NCBI GenBank assembly: GCA_004557505.1
Contig: SFGZ01000010.1
Coordinates: 28,983-92,982, forward strand
Direction of reading: 5' to 3'
DNA length: 64,000 bases
Source of the DNA: Coriobacteriaceae bacterium
GTDB lineage: Bacteria > Actinomycetota > Coriobacteriia > Coriobacteriales > Atopobiaceae
Position 1 is the stretch's first letter, and every line of letters begins with the position of its first letter. The position numbers and the translations under genes are program-made. Below, piece after piece: positions 51,902 to 61,012 of the stretch. The notes below the pieces were generated by a model. That model searched no databases. It saw only the letters and a program-made list of their open reading frames with translations, and was not told where the DNA came from.

Positions 51902-54901
51902 ATGGCCCATTCGAGGGGAGACGCCGTGCGGGATGCTGGGAGGAGGTCGGCGTCGCCGGGGGCGCACATGACGCGCAAGAAGGTCTTCTTCGCGCTTGCC
52001 GTGGCGTCCATGGCCGCCGTGACGGTCATGGGATTCATTCTCGAGAACAGCGTGAGCCCTGTGGTCACGAGGCTCTTCGGCACGCCCGTGGACAAGCCGT
52101 CCGAAGCTGCCGTTGCGGCGACCGACGATGTCGCGCGCCAGCTTGCCAGCGAGGTCGAGGCCCAGGGCGTTGTCCTTCTCGCCAACGACGGCACGCTGCC
52201 GCTTTCGGCTGGCGTCACGGGGGTCAACGTCTTTGGGTGGGCCTCCGTCGACTGGCTGGGCGGCGGCTCCGGCTCCGGCTGCGTGACCTCGGTTGAGACG
52301 GACCTCATCTCGGCGCTTAACGATGCGGGTATCGAGACAAACACCGAGCTTACAGCCATGTACCAGGACTTCCGTGCTGCCGGGAAGCGCCCCAAGACCC
52401 TCTCGAGCAGGCCCGAGGAGTCGAGCGTGCTCTACGAGCCCTCGATCGAGGACCGCACGTGCTATACCGAGGAGCTGCTACGGGATGCGCAGGCCTTCTC
52501 GGACACCGCCATCGTGGTTCTGCAGCGCTATGCGGGCGAGAGCAACGACATGCCGCTCGTGCAGCGCAAGGTGTCCAAGAGGAACGGCCCGGTGGTTGCG
52601 GATGCACGCAGGACCTCGCTTGACCTTTCGACCGAGGAGGAGGCGCTTCTCGCCTACGTGGGCGCCACGTACGAGAGCGTCATTGTGGTGGTGAACTCGG
52701 CAAACGCCATGGCGCTGGGGGCGCTGGAGTCCACGCCCGGCATTGACGCCGTGCTGCTGGTGGGCTACGCGGGCCAGTACGGTGCCGAGGCGCTGCCCAA
52801 GATACTCTGGGGCGAGGTGTGTCCCTCCGGACGCACGGCGGACACCTATGCGTATGACCTCTCGACCGCGCCCTCCTATGCAAGTGCCAGCGAGCATGTG
52901 GGCGCGTATGCCTCGGCCGACGGCCTCTACCCGGCGGACGGGACCAAGAACAGCAACCTTGCATCGCCCGAGGACTACGGCCAGGTCTCGTACGTGGACT
53001 ACTCCGAGGGTGTCTACGTGGGCTACAAGTGGTACGAGACGGCGGACGCGGAGGGCTTCTGGAGCGGGGTCTCCAACGGGCACGGTGCGGGCTACGGGGG
53101 CGTGGTGCAGTACCCGTTTGGCTACGGGCTCTCGTACACGACGTTTGGCTGGGAGGTGGTCGACGCGCCGGCGCCCGGCTCCGAGCTGGGCGATGGTGCT
53201 TCGCTCACCGTTCGCGTCACCAACACGGGTGCCGTGGCCGGACGCGACGTGGTCGAGCTCTACTACAGCGCGCCCTACGTGGCGGGCGGCATCGAGAAGA
53301 GCTCCGTGGTGCTGGGGGACTACGCCAAGACCGGGCTGCTTGGCCCGGGGGAGTCAGAGGACGTCACGCTCACCGTGGGCGCCCGCGCCATGGCGAGCTA
53401 CGACTGCTATGACGCAAACGGCAACGGCTTTGCGGGGTGGGAGCTCGATCCCGGAGTCTACACGCTCACGCTACGCCGCGACGCCCATACCGTGGACGAT
53501 GCCGCCGGCGCGACGATCCCGCTCGCGCTTTCCGAGGGCCGGCGCTATCCCACGGACGAGAAGACCGCCGCCGCGGTCACCAACCGCTTTACCGGTGCGT
53601 CCGCCGCAGACGGTGTGAGCGTAGATGGGCTTGAAACCGGCCAGGACATCACGTATCTCTCGCGCGCGGACTTTGCGGGGACCTATCCCGCCGTGGCCTC
53701 GACGCGCGTGATGCCTGCGGCCGTCGCCGCGCTCAGCCTGTACACGGACGAGGAGCGTGCTGCCGACGACGCCCGGGAGGCGCCGATGCCCGTCACCGGG
53801 GCGCGCAACGGCCTGGCCATCGAGAGCAACGGCGTCATCACGGGCCTGGGACGCAGGCTGGGCGCCAACTACGACGACCCTCAGTGGGATGCCCTGCTCG
53901 ACCAGCCCACGGTTGCCGAGATGGAGCAGCTGGTCACCAACGCCTACTCCGGCGCGTCGGCGCTCGCCTCGGTGGGGAGGGACTCCGAGACCCGCGAGCT
54001 CGATGGGCCGGCGCAGGTCGAGGGCTTCGTGCCCACAAACCCGGGGACGGGCTTTCCCTGCGCCGTCGTGCTTGCGCAGACGTGGAACCGCGAGCTTGCC
54101 CGGCAGGTGGGGCTCGCCTGCGGAAAGCAGGCGGCGCAGCGGGGTCTTTCGGGCTGGTATGCTCCGTGCGCAAACCTCCACCGCACCCCCTTTGGCGGCC
54201 GCAACTACGAGTACTACTCCGAGGACTCGCTGCTTGTAGGGCAGACTTGCGGCAACGTGGTGGCGGGCGCCCGCGACGCGGGCGTGTACTGCTACGTCAA
54301 GCACCTCGCGCTCAACGACGGTGAGGCGTACGTCTACCGCGACGGCGTATACACTTGGCTTTCCGAGCAGGCGCTTCGCGAGGTCTACCTCGAGCCCTTC
54401 CGCACCGTGGTTGAGGACTACGGCGGGACGGCGCTCATGAGCTCCTACAACCGCGTCGGCGCGGTGTGGGCCGGTGGCTCTAAGGCCCTGCTCGCGGGCG
54501 TGCTCCGCGGTGAGTGGGGCTTCAACGGCGCGGTGGTGACGGACTTCTCTGACCACGTTGCCTATATGAACGGTGACCAGATGCTGCGGCATGGCGGGGA
54601 CCTCTGGATGCAGATATCCGGCGGGTCCCTCACGTCACGCCCAGGCTCAGCCAGCTATGCGAGCGAGCTGCGCCGAGCGACGAAGGACTTCCTCTACGCA
54701 TACCTCGATGCCCGCGTGGCGAACGAGCGCTATGTGGACGCCACGGGCGACGTCTCTGCGGCGCGGCCGAGGAGCTCGGCCATCACGACGCCCGGCGCGA
54801 CCCTCCTTGCCGCGCTGCGCGTGGCCTCGGCCGTGCTTGTGGGCCTTGCGGCCTGGCGGCTTGTGGTTGGCGTCCGGAGGCGGCGCGCCGCGAAGGCGTA
54901 G
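51902..54901 (+). CDS. GH3 beta-glucosidase-type enzyme, reversed domain order, membrane-tethered
   Basis: 999 residues. A signal-anchor helix lies near 28-45. Then comes the GH3 alpha/beta-sandwich domain (GVVLLANDGTLPL near 80 to about 320), a fibronectin-III-like domain (YGLSYTTFGW near 405 to about 510), and only then the TIM barrel (about 640-930) with KHLALND (Lys800) and nucleophile Asp881 in VVTDFSDH. This is the reverse of the common GH3 order but is known in some rumen and clostridial enzymes. A second membrane helix near 963-985 ends the chain before RRRRAAKA. It would act outside the membrane on oligosaccharides. ATG 51902 has TAGGG seven bases upstream; ATG 51968 is possible. Confidence 0.82.
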   Translation: MAHSRGDAVRDAGRRSASPGAHMTRKKVFFALAVASMAAVTVMGFILENSVSPVVTRLFGTPVDKPSEAAVAATDDVARQLASEVEAQGVVLLANDGTLPLSAGVTGVNVFGWASVDWLGGGSGSGCVTSVETDLISALNDAGIETNTELTAMYQDFRAAGKRPKTLSSRPEESSVLYEPSIEDRTCYTEELLRDAQAFSDTAIVVLQRYAGESNDMPLVQRKVSKRNGPVVADARRTSLDLSTEEEALLAYVGATYESVIVVVNSANAMALGALESTPGIDAVLLVGYAGQYGAEALPKILWGEVCPSGRTADTYAYDLSTAPSYASASEHVGAYASADGLYPADGTKNSNLASPEDYGQVSYVDYSEGVYVGYKWYETADAEGFWSGVSNGHGAGYGGVVQYPFGYGLSYTTFGWEVVDAPAPGSELGDGASLTVRVTNTGAVAGRDVVELYYSAPYVAGGIEKSSVVLGDYAKTGLLGPGESEDVTLTVGARAMASYDCYDANGNGFAGWELDPGVYTLTLRRDAHTVDDAAGATIPLALSEGRRYPTDEKTAAAVTNRFTGASAADGVSVDGLETGQDITYLSRADFAGTYPAVASTRVMPAAVAALSLYTDEERAADDAREAPMPVTGARNGLAIESNGVITGLGRRLGANYDDPQWDALLDQPTVAEMEQLVTNAYSGASALASVGRDSETRELDGPAQVEGFVPTNPGTGFPCAVVLAQTWNRELARQVGLACGKQAAQRGLSGWYAPCANLHRTPFGGRNYEYYSEDSLLVGQTCGNVVAGARDAGVYCYVKHLALNDGEAYVYRDGVYTWLSEQALREVYLEPFRTVVEDYGGTALMSSYNRVGAVWAGGSKALLAGVLRGEWGFNGAVVTDFSDHVAYMNGDQMLRHGGDLWMQISGGSLTSRPGSASYASELRRATKDFLYAYLDARVANERYVDATGDVSAARPRSSAITTPGATLLAALRVASAVLVGLAAWRLVVGVRRRRAAKA

Positions 54902-55138
54902 GCGCTGGGCCTGCGGGCCCGGGCGGGCCGTCTCAGGGGAAGTGCCCGAGCGCGTGACGGTTGGCAGCAGGTTTTGTTGCATGCCTTATATGGCATACAA
55001 ACAGAAGCAATTTGCTGGCCTGCGGTTTAACAATCTTTGAATTGCTTTATACTTGGGGGGTCCCCGAAAAACCGCTGCCCAACCGTCAAATTGTGCCAAG
55101 TGGGTACCGGGCACGGCACATCTGGGGCCAGAGACGGC
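54902..55138. other. Intergenic region with a small palindrome
   Basis: No gene seen. ATGCC (54981-54985) and GGCAT (54992-54996) form a palindrome in an AT-rich patch that continues to about 55060. Confidence 0.3.
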
Positions 55139-55186
55139 CTAGAAAACAACAGGCGGCCCGGGCGGCATCGCCACCCGGGCCGCCTG
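55139..55186 (-). terminator. Intrinsic terminator of the class II aldolase gene
   Basis: A perfect 13-bp stem (55174-55186 with 55150-55162) on the minus strand is followed by TTGTTTTCTAGG, a good U-rich tail. It lies 18 bp after the aldolase stop. Confidence 0.85.
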
Positions 55187-55203
55187 TCGCCCTGCGTGCG
55201 GGC

Positions 55204-56055
55204 TTACGCCTTGTTGGTGGAACCCAGGTTGTCCATGTGGCTCGCGACGACGGCGACGATCTCCTCGATGCCGGGCTTCGCGGGCTTCTTGGGGTCGAAG
55301 TTCTCCGGGTTCTCGGCCATGTACCCCATGAAGCCGCGCATGAAGGCCTGGCGCAGCTCGGTGGCGTAGTTCACCTTGCAGATGCCGTTGCGGATGGCCT
55401 CGGCCACCTGGTCGTCGGGCACGCCGGAGGTGCCGTGGAGCACGAGCGGCACGTCCACGCGGGCACGGATCTCCTTGAGGACGCCCTGCTCGATGTGGGG
55501 AGTGCCCTTGTAGACGCCGTGCGCGGTGCCCACGCCGACGGCGAGCGAGCTGCACTTGGTGCGGTTGACAAACTCCTCGGCCTCGTCGGGGTCGGTGTAG
55601 GGGCTCTCGCCCTCGACCGCCGGGCCGTCGTCCTCCTTGCCGCCGACCTTGCCAAGCTCGGCCTCCACGGGCACGCCCATCGCGATGGCGACCTTGGTTA
55701 CGCTCTCGGTGAGGGCCATGTTGTCCTCGAAGGGCACGTGGGAGCCGTCGATCATGACGGAGGTGTAGCCGGTGCGCAGCGCCTGCATGCAGCGGTCGAA
55801 GCCGTCGCCGTGGTCGAGGTGCAGGGCCACGGGGACGCTTGCCTGCTCGGCCGCCGCGCGCACCATGGCGGCGAGGAAGCCCATGCCGGCGTACTTGATG
55901 GTGCCCGGGGTGGTCTGCATGATGACGGGGGAGCGCCTGTCCTCGGCTGCCTTGATGACGGCCATCACGAACTCGAGGTTCTCCACGTTGAACGCACCCA
56001 CGGCATAGTGGCCGGCCTGGGCGTCGAGCAGCATTTCCTTGGTTGTGACGAGCAT
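55204..56055 (-). CDS. Class II ketose-bisphosphate aldolase (tagatose/fructose type)
   Basis: 283 residues, the short class II form (GatY/KbaY/FbaA, about 285) rather than the long E. coli Fba. Zinc ligands are in HLDHGDGF (about 79-86), GTAHGVYKG near 178 and LHGTSG near 206; NYATELRQAF near 229 is the phosphate/substrate loop. It cleaves fructose- or tagatose-1,6-bisphosphate into two triose phosphates. The neighbouring PfkB kinase, AgaS and NagA make the tagatose reading attractive. AGGGAG precedes the ATG. It diverges from a DeoR gene across 325 bp. Confidence 0.88.
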   Translation of the reverse strand: MLVTTKEMLLDAQAGHYAVGAFNVENLEFVMAVIKAAEDRRSPVIMQTTPGTIKYAGMGFLAAMVRAAAEQASVPVALHLDHGDGFDRCMQALRTGYTSVMIDGSHVPFEDNMALTESVTKVAIAMGVPVEAELGKVGGKEDDGPAVEGESPYTDPDEAEEFVNRTKCSSLAVGVGTAHGVYKGTPHIEQGVLKEIRARVDVPLVLHGTSGVPDDQVAEAIRNGICKVNYATELRQAFMRGFMGYMAENPENFDPKKPAKPGIEEIVAVVASHMDNLGSTNKA

Positions 56056-56380
56056 CGCACTCTCCCTTCACGTGCCCACGACCAGCGTCGCGGGCCTTCC
56101 ATATCGGCACCACGATTGTATCCTGCCTGTTCGGGGGACGTGGCCCCGCGTGGGGGTCGTCGGTGGGTGGCAACGAAAAGCGAGCGCAAGCCGCCGGCGC
56201 CTGCCGCCGTCCGGTGGGGCGGCCCGAGTCTTTTTGAAACGAAGAAAGACAAGAGATTTGCTTGTGGTATCTTTCCTTTTGGCAAAGACAAGGAAACACA
56301 ATTTGCACACACGTGAGGTCTGGGGGTGCCGCCGGGCGTCGTTTCCGGCCAATGGCAAGGGCGCGGGCGAGGAGGGCCAC
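56056..56380. promoter_or_regulatory. Divergent control region of the aldolase and DeoR genes
   Basis: AAAGACAAG occurs twice in direct orientation (56245-56253 and 56284-56292, about four helical turns apart) in an AT-rich patch at 56228-56312. DeoR-family proteins often bind direct repeats of this kind. No gene is seen in the gap. Confidence 0.45.
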
Positions 56381-57157
56381 ATGACCGAGTTTGCGGAGGA
56401 GAGGCGCGCGGCGATCCTCTCCATGCTAGAGAGAAACTCCTCGGTGCAGGTGGCGGAGGTGGCAGAGGCCCTGGGCGTGTCCCGTGTCACCGCGCGCGCA
56501 GACCTCGACGCCCTTGCGCGCGACGGCAAGCTGCGCCGCACGCATGGGGGCGCGGTCTCGCTCTCGCGCACGCTCACGGTGTCGATACAGGACCTTCGCA
56601 TGAACGTGAACGTCGAGGCAAAGCGCGCCATCGCGCGCGCCTCCGCGACGCTTGTGGAGCCGGGCCAGGCCGTGCTCGTGGACACGGGGACCACGGGCCT
56701 CGAGCTGGTGCGCGCCCTCGGCGGACGCGGGAAGGTGACCATCGTGACGGCGGACCTTACCATCGCCGACTACGTCGATCGCTCGATGCCCTCTGCCGAG
56801 GTGGTGCTTCTGGGGGGCGCGCTTCGGAAGGGGCACCGCTACACCTCGGGGGCCGTGGCGGTCTCGGCGCTCTCTGCGCTGCGGCCCGACGTGGCCTTCG
56901 TGTGCCCCACGGCCTTCGCGCCCGGTCGCGGCTTCATGACCGGCTACGAGGGCATGGCCGAGCTCAAGCGGGCGTTTCTCGCGTGTGCGGGCACGACCTG
57001 CGTGCTCATGGACGCGAGCAAGGTGGGCGCGCGGGGCCTCTTCTTCTTTGGCGACGTGGGAGACGCCGACGTCATCGTGATGGAGAAGGACCCCGAGGGC
57101 GCCGTCGCCGGATGCCTCGAGGACGTCCCCACCAGGCTGATAATTGCGGGGGAGTAG
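56381..57157 (+). CDS. DeoR-family regulator (AgaR/FruR-like)
   Basis: 258 residues, full length. The HTH VQVAEVAEALGVSRVTARAD is followed by the wing LRRTHGGAV and a complete sensor domain (DTGTTGLELVRAL, VLLGGALRKGH, and MDASKVG near the end). The effector is likely a sugar phosphate. It is divergent from the aldolase and convergent with the PfkB kinase; in E. coli the aga genes are controlled by a DeoR protein (AgaR). GGAGG precedes ATG 56381. Confidence 0.9.
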   Translation: MTEFAEERRAAILSMLERNSSVQVAEVAEALGVSRVTARADLDALARDGKLRRTHGGAVSLSRTLTVSIQDLRMNVNVEAKRAIARASATLVEPGQAVLVDTGTTGLELVRALGGRGKVTIVTADLTIADYVDRSMPSAEVVLLGGALRKGHRYTSGAVAVSALSALRPDVAFVCPTAFAPGRGFMTGYEGMAELKRAFLACAGTTCVLMDASKVGARGLFFFGDVGDADVIVMEKDPEGAVAGCLEDVPTRLIIAGE

Positions 57158-57178
57158 GGGGCGGCAGGCGGGGGCGGC

Positions 57179-58111
57179 TTACGCCACGCGCTCCACGCGG
57201 GTGCCGTCCATGAGCCTGCGGGCGACTTCCATGTCAAAGTGGCCAGTCGAGGCAGACAGGCAGTTGGCGCTCGCGCACGCCATCGCGTAACGTAGCTGCT
57301 CGTCGGGTCCCATCCCGCGTGCCATGGCAACCGCGAAGGCGCCGACCATGGTGTCGCCGGCCCCGACGGGGTTGACGACCTCGATTTTTGGGGCGACGCC
57401 GCGGAAGGTTCCCCCGGCGCATGCCATTACGGCGCCGTCTCCGCCAAGGGAGACCACCACCTGCTCGACGCCGCGCCCGTGAAGCTCGCGGGCGGCCTCT
57501 ATCACCTCGTCAACCGAGGAGACCCTGCGGCCCAGGATCTGGCCGATCTCGTCGGTGTTTGGCTTCACCATGGTGGGGAGCGCGTCGATGCTCCTCGCAA
57601 GCGTGTCGCCGGAGGTGTCGAGGATGCACGGCTTGCCCAGCGAGCGAACCAGCTTGATGAGACGCACGTACGTGTCGGCAGGCAGGCCCTTCGGGAAGCT
57701 GCCGCTCATGGTCACCACGTCCGCGCGCGCGACGAGCGAGGAGAGCCGCCCCTCGAGGGTGCCAAGCTCCGCCGCCGCAACCTCGCGACCGGGCTCCAGG
57801 AACTCGGTGGAGAGTCCGTCAGGCTCGAGCACGTTCACGCAGCAGCGCGTCTCGGTTGCCGCTTCGACAAAGTCGTGGGGGATGCCGTCGCGGTCGAGCA
57901 GCTCGCAGAGCAGCCGTCCGTTGTTTCCGCCAACGAAGCCGGTCGCAAGCACCTCCTCGCCGCACGTGGCGACGGAGCGGGATGCGTTGAGGCCCTTCCC
58001 TCCGGCGTTGTCGATGCACTCGGCAACGCGCATGACGGTGCCGCGCTCGAGGGTGGAGGAGATGCGATATGCCTTGTCGATGGAGGTGTTGAGCGTAACG
58101 GTGAGAATCAT
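57179..58111 (-). CDS. PfkB-family hexose-phosphate kinase (LacC/FruK-like)
   Basis: 310 residues. TVTLNTSIDKAY at the start, NAGGKGLNASR near 36, and the catalytic NPVGAGDTMVG near 250 place it with 1-phosphofructokinases and tagatose-6-phosphate kinases. It phosphorylates a ketohexose monophosphate to the bisphosphate used by the class II aldolase. The window already holds a PTS-linked fruK, and AgaS and NagA lie on the other side of this gene, so tagatose-6-phosphate is a reasonable substrate; sequence alone cannot decide. AAGGAG precedes ATG 58111. Confidence 0.85.
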   Translation of the reverse strand: MILTVTLNTSIDKAYRISSTLERGTVMRVAECIDNAGGKGLNASRSVATCGEEVLATGFVGGNNGRLLCELLDRDGIPHDFVEAATETRCCVNVLEPDGLSTEFLEPGREVAAAELGTLEGRLSSLVARADVVTMSGSFPKGLPADTYVRLIKLVRSLGKPCILDTSGDTLARSIDALPTMVKPNTDEIGQILGRRVSSVDEVIEAARELHGRGVEQVVVSLGGDGAVMACAGGTFRGVAPKIEVVNPVGAGDTMVGAFAVAMARGMGPDEQLRYAMACASANCLSASTGHFDMEVARRLMDGTRVERVA

Positions 58112-58520
58112 GGGCTTTCTCCTTGCAGCTCTGGGGTGCTGATTAGATACCAGTTTCTGAAAGAATGGGACTGGCGCACGAGTGCTTTCCGTTGGCAACA
58201 CTCACCAGATATACCAGAACTTTGACGCATATATGCGAGAGATTATCTGCCAAGATGGGCAGGTACTAAAAAATTGGTACCATTACCTGCAAAAAACGCA
58301 CCGTGACCGACATGGATTCTCCCGTAAGCGGCATGCATGGAGAAAAAAGCAAAATTTCTCTGGACTAAAGACAGAGGTCTTGTAAAGTGGCTTCAGTTAC
58401 AATGTGGTAGTAACCAGCAACCGAGAAGCACGACAGGCGCGGCAAAGAGGTTCCTTATTGGAGGCAAAGGTCTTCTGGCCCGAGGGGGCGCGATGAAGAC
58501 CCCGTCAAAGGAGGGTACGC
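58112..58520. promoter_or_regulatory. Control region of the amino-sugar operon with GntR-type sites
   Basis: This 409-bp, unusually AT-rich spacer holds TGGTACCA (58275-58282) and TGGTAGTAACCA (58405-58416), close to the TGGT...ACCA sites of NagR/DasR-type regulators. Half-sites ATACCAG also occur near 58149 and 58210. TACAAT (58398-58403), just before the second site, may be the -10 box, so binding there would block transcription. No gene seen. Confidence 0.5.
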
Positions 58521-58946
58521 ATGGTTGGATTTGTGCTCACGGGTCACGGAGACTTCTCCGTTGGTCTCGAAAGCTCCGTCAGGATGATCGCCGGCCCGCA
58601 GGACGAGTTCGACATCGTCCCATTCCACGAGGACGAGGCTGGCGAGTTCGCCCAGAAGCTGGCAGATGCCATCGCGGCGTCCGCCAAGCGCAACGACGGC
58701 GTGATCGTCTTCTGCGACCTCATGGGTGGCACCCCGTTCAACCAGGCCATGATGAACACCCAGGCCGTCTCCGGCGTCGAGGTCGTTGCGGGCACCAACC
58801 TGCCCATGCTCCTCGAGGCCCTCACCACCCGCACGCCCGAGTCCACTACGCAGGAGCTTGTCGACTGCTCGGTCGAGGCGGGCAGGCAGGGCGTCGTTCA
58901 CAAGGTCCTCACCATCGACGCCGATTCCGACGACGAGGATCTGTAG
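58521..58946 (+). CDS. PTS mannose-family EIIA
   Basis: 141 residues. TGHGDFSVGLESS holds the phosphorylated His9; CDLMGGTPFNQA near 66 and TNLPMLLEAL near 94 are typical of EIIA-Man/AgaF. It would phosphorylate a mannose-family EIIB, but no EIIB, EIIC or EIID gene is in this window. AAAGGAGG precedes the ATG at good spacing. It is the first gene of the operon with the GntR, AgaS and NagA genes. Confidence 0.92.
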   Translation: MVGFVLTGHGDFSVGLESSVRMIAGPQDEFDIVPFHEDEAGEFAQKLADAIAASAKRNDGVIVFCDLMGGTPFNQAMMNTQAVSGVEVVAGTNLPMLLEALTTRTPESTTQELVDCSVEAGRQGVVHKVLTIDADSDDEDL

Positions 58947-58993
58947 CGGCCTTCTAGCAGAGCGCGCTCGCGCCTTTTCAGGACGGTGAGGGA

Positions 58994-59722
58994 ATGGCTT
59001 CCATCTCGCGAAAGCAGTCGCTCTACAGACAGCTCGTCGACCTCCTCCACGAGAAGATCGAGAGCGAGATGGGCCCCGGCGACATGCTTCCCTCCGAGCG
59101 AGAGCTCTGCGAGATGTACGGCCTCTCGCGCACGACCGTGCGGCTGGCTCTCGCGGAGCTCGAGCGCCAGGGGCTTGTGACCCGGCAGCACGGCCGTGGC
59201 ACCTTTGTGTCAAATTCCGTGCGCGAGGCCACAAACCTCATGGGCGCCTACAGCTTCACCGAGCAGATGAAGGGCATGGGGAGGGTCCCCACCACGGTGG
59301 TGCTCGAGTTCAACACCAGGGATGCGCCAAAGCACATAGCGGCCTGCCTGGGGCTGCGAGCCGGGGACCCCGTCATCCGCATGAAGCGCCTACGCATAGC
59401 TGACGACGTCCCCATGATGGTCGAGCGCACCTATCTGCCGGCGTCCGAGTTCCCCGGCCTCTCCCGGGAAGACGTCGAGGGACAGCCCCTCTACGACATC
59501 GTGGAGAAGGTCTACCACGAGACCATCCGCGTGGCCAAGGAGGAGTTCTGCGCGAGCGTCGCCCGCAAGGATGACGCGGAGCTCCTCGGCATAGGAGAGG
59601 CGGCGCCCGTGCTCAAGCTCTACCGCACCACCTACAACATGAAGAACGTGGCCATCGAGTACACCAGGAGCGCCGCTCGAGCCGACCAGTTCAGGTACAA
59701 GATCTCACACTATCGAGCCTAG
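58994..59722 (+). CDS. GntR-family regulator with UTRA domain (NagR-like)
   Basis: 242 residues. The winged HTH (LPSERELCEMYGLSRTTVRL) is followed by a UTRA effector domain with VIRMKRLRIADDVPMMVERTYLP. HutC-subfamily members of this kind (NagR/YvoA, DasR) sense amino-sugar phosphates such as GlcNAc-6-phosphate or GlcN-6-phosphate. Its place between EIIA and AgaS, and TGGT...ACCA sites upstream, make it the local regulator. GAGGGA precedes the ATG. Confidence 0.92.
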   Translation: MASISRKQSLYRQLVDLLHEKIESEMGPGDMLPSERELCEMYGLSRTTVRLALAELERQGLVTRQHGRGTFVSNSVREATNLMGAYSFTEQMKGMGRVPTTVVLEFNTRDAPKHIAACLGLRAGDPVIRMKRLRIADDVPMMVERTYLPASEFPGLSREDVEGQPLYDIVEKVYHETIRVAKEEFCASVARKDDAELLGIGEAAPVLKLYRTTYNMKNVAIEYTRSAARADQFRYKISHYRA

Positions 59723-59747
59723 GAAAGGCCCCCGAGAGGAGAAGGAC

Positions 59748-60917
59748 ATGTTCGAGATGGACGAGGCAACGCTCACGTCGATGGGCGCCCAGATCACCGC
59801 CAGGGAGATCGTGCAGCAGCCGGACCTGTGGGAGGACACACTCAAGATATACGAGGACAACCTCGAGGCGATCAAGGGCTTCCTCGCCAGGGCCCGCGCG
59901 CTTGGCGGCGCCCGCCGCACTCGCGTGATCTTCTGCGGCGCCGGCACCTCGGCGTACGTGAGCGATACGCTCGTGCCGTACCTGCGCCGCGCTGGCGACA
60001 ACGAGGCCTTCGGGTTTGCGCCCGTCGCCACCACCGACGTCGTCTGCGCCCCCCTCGACTACGTGCGTCCAGAGGACCCCACCGTCATGGTGTCGTTTGC
60101 GCGCAGCGGCAACAGCCCCGAGAGCATCGCCGCCTGCGAGCGCGTGGGGCAGGTTGCCAAGGACCTCCTCTACCTCAACGTGACCTGCGCCCCCGAGGGC
60201 AGGCTCGCCCAGGAGTCCAAGGACGACGAGCGCGCCCTCACGCTGCTCATCCCCCGCGCGAACGACAAGGGCTTTGCCATGACGGGAAGCTACTCCTGCA
60301 TGCTGCTGCTCTCGGCCCTCATCTTTGACCAGGCCCCGCTTGAGGACAAGCGCGCCTGGGTCGCCGCTGCCGCCAAGATGGGCCGCGAGGTCGTTGCCCG
60401 CGAGCCTGAGATCAAGTCCTGGCTCGACCGCGACTTCGACCGCGTGACCTACCTTGGCTCCGCGTCCCTCTCTGGCCTGGCCCGCGAGTCTCAGCTCAAG
60501 ATCCTGGAGCTCTGCGCCGGTCGCATTGCCACCTCGTTCGACTCCTCGATGGGCTATCGCCACGGACCCAAGTCCTTCGTCGACCCCAAGACCCTCGTGT
60601 TTGACTTCGTGAGCAACGATCCCTACACGCGCCAGTACGACCTGGACATCTTGAACGAGATCGGCGGCGACGAGATCGCGCGCGCCACCGTGGGCATCCA
60701 GCAGCGCACGGGCAGCGACTTCGAGGGCGAGAGCTTCTCCTTCGAAGGCGACGGGCTTCTCCCCGAGGCCTACCTCGCGCTGCCCTTCGTGATGTTCGCG
60801 CAGACCGTTGCCATCAACGCCTCCGTCAAGGTTGGCAACACCCCCGACACCCCGTCGCCCTCTGGCACCGTGAACCGCGTCGTCAAGGGTGTGACCATCC
60901 ATCCGTTTAGCCTGTAG
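59748..60917 (+). CDS. agaS: AgaS-type SIS-domain sugar isomerase/deaminase
   Basis: 389 residues with two SIS domains (about 45-200 and 215-370). FCGAGTSAYVSDTL and FARSGNSPESIAA are the phosphosugar-binding segments. In E. coli AgaS acts as galactosamine-6-phosphate deaminase/isomerase, giving tagatose-6-phosphate and ammonia. GlmS lacks this arrangement and carries a glutaminase domain, absent here. GAGAGGAGAAGG precedes the ATG. It lies 25 bp after the GntR gene and 95 bp before nagA. Confidence 0.88.
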   Translation: MFEMDEATLTSMGAQITAREIVQQPDLWEDTLKIYEDNLEAIKGFLARARALGGARRTRVIFCGAGTSAYVSDTLVPYLRRAGDNEAFGFAPVATTDVVCAPLDYVRPEDPTVMVSFARSGNSPESIAACERVGQVAKDLLYLNVTCAPEGRLAQESKDDERALTLLIPRANDKGFAMTGSYSCMLLLSALIFDQAPLEDKRAWVAAAAKMGREVVAREPEIKSWLDRDFDRVTYLGSASLSGLARESQLKILELCAGRIATSFDSSMGYRHGPKSFVDPKTLVFDFVSNDPYTRQYDLDILNEIGGDEIARATVGIQQRTGSDFEGESFSFEGDGLLPEAYLALPFVMFAQTVAINASVKVGNTPDTPSPSGTVNRVVKGVTIHPFSL

Positions 60918-61012
60918 CCTTGCCTCGGCGCGGGGGCCGTGGGTATACCATGGTCAACCCATCCGCACCGAACTCATTCCACACCGAGGGCTTTGCCCTG
61001 GAAGGAGAGATT

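Noticed and set aside
59748..60917. Glucosamine-6-phosphate synthase (GlmS)
   Set aside because: No N-terminal glutaminase domain with Cys at position 2; only the SIS domains are present, in an amino-sugar catabolic operon.
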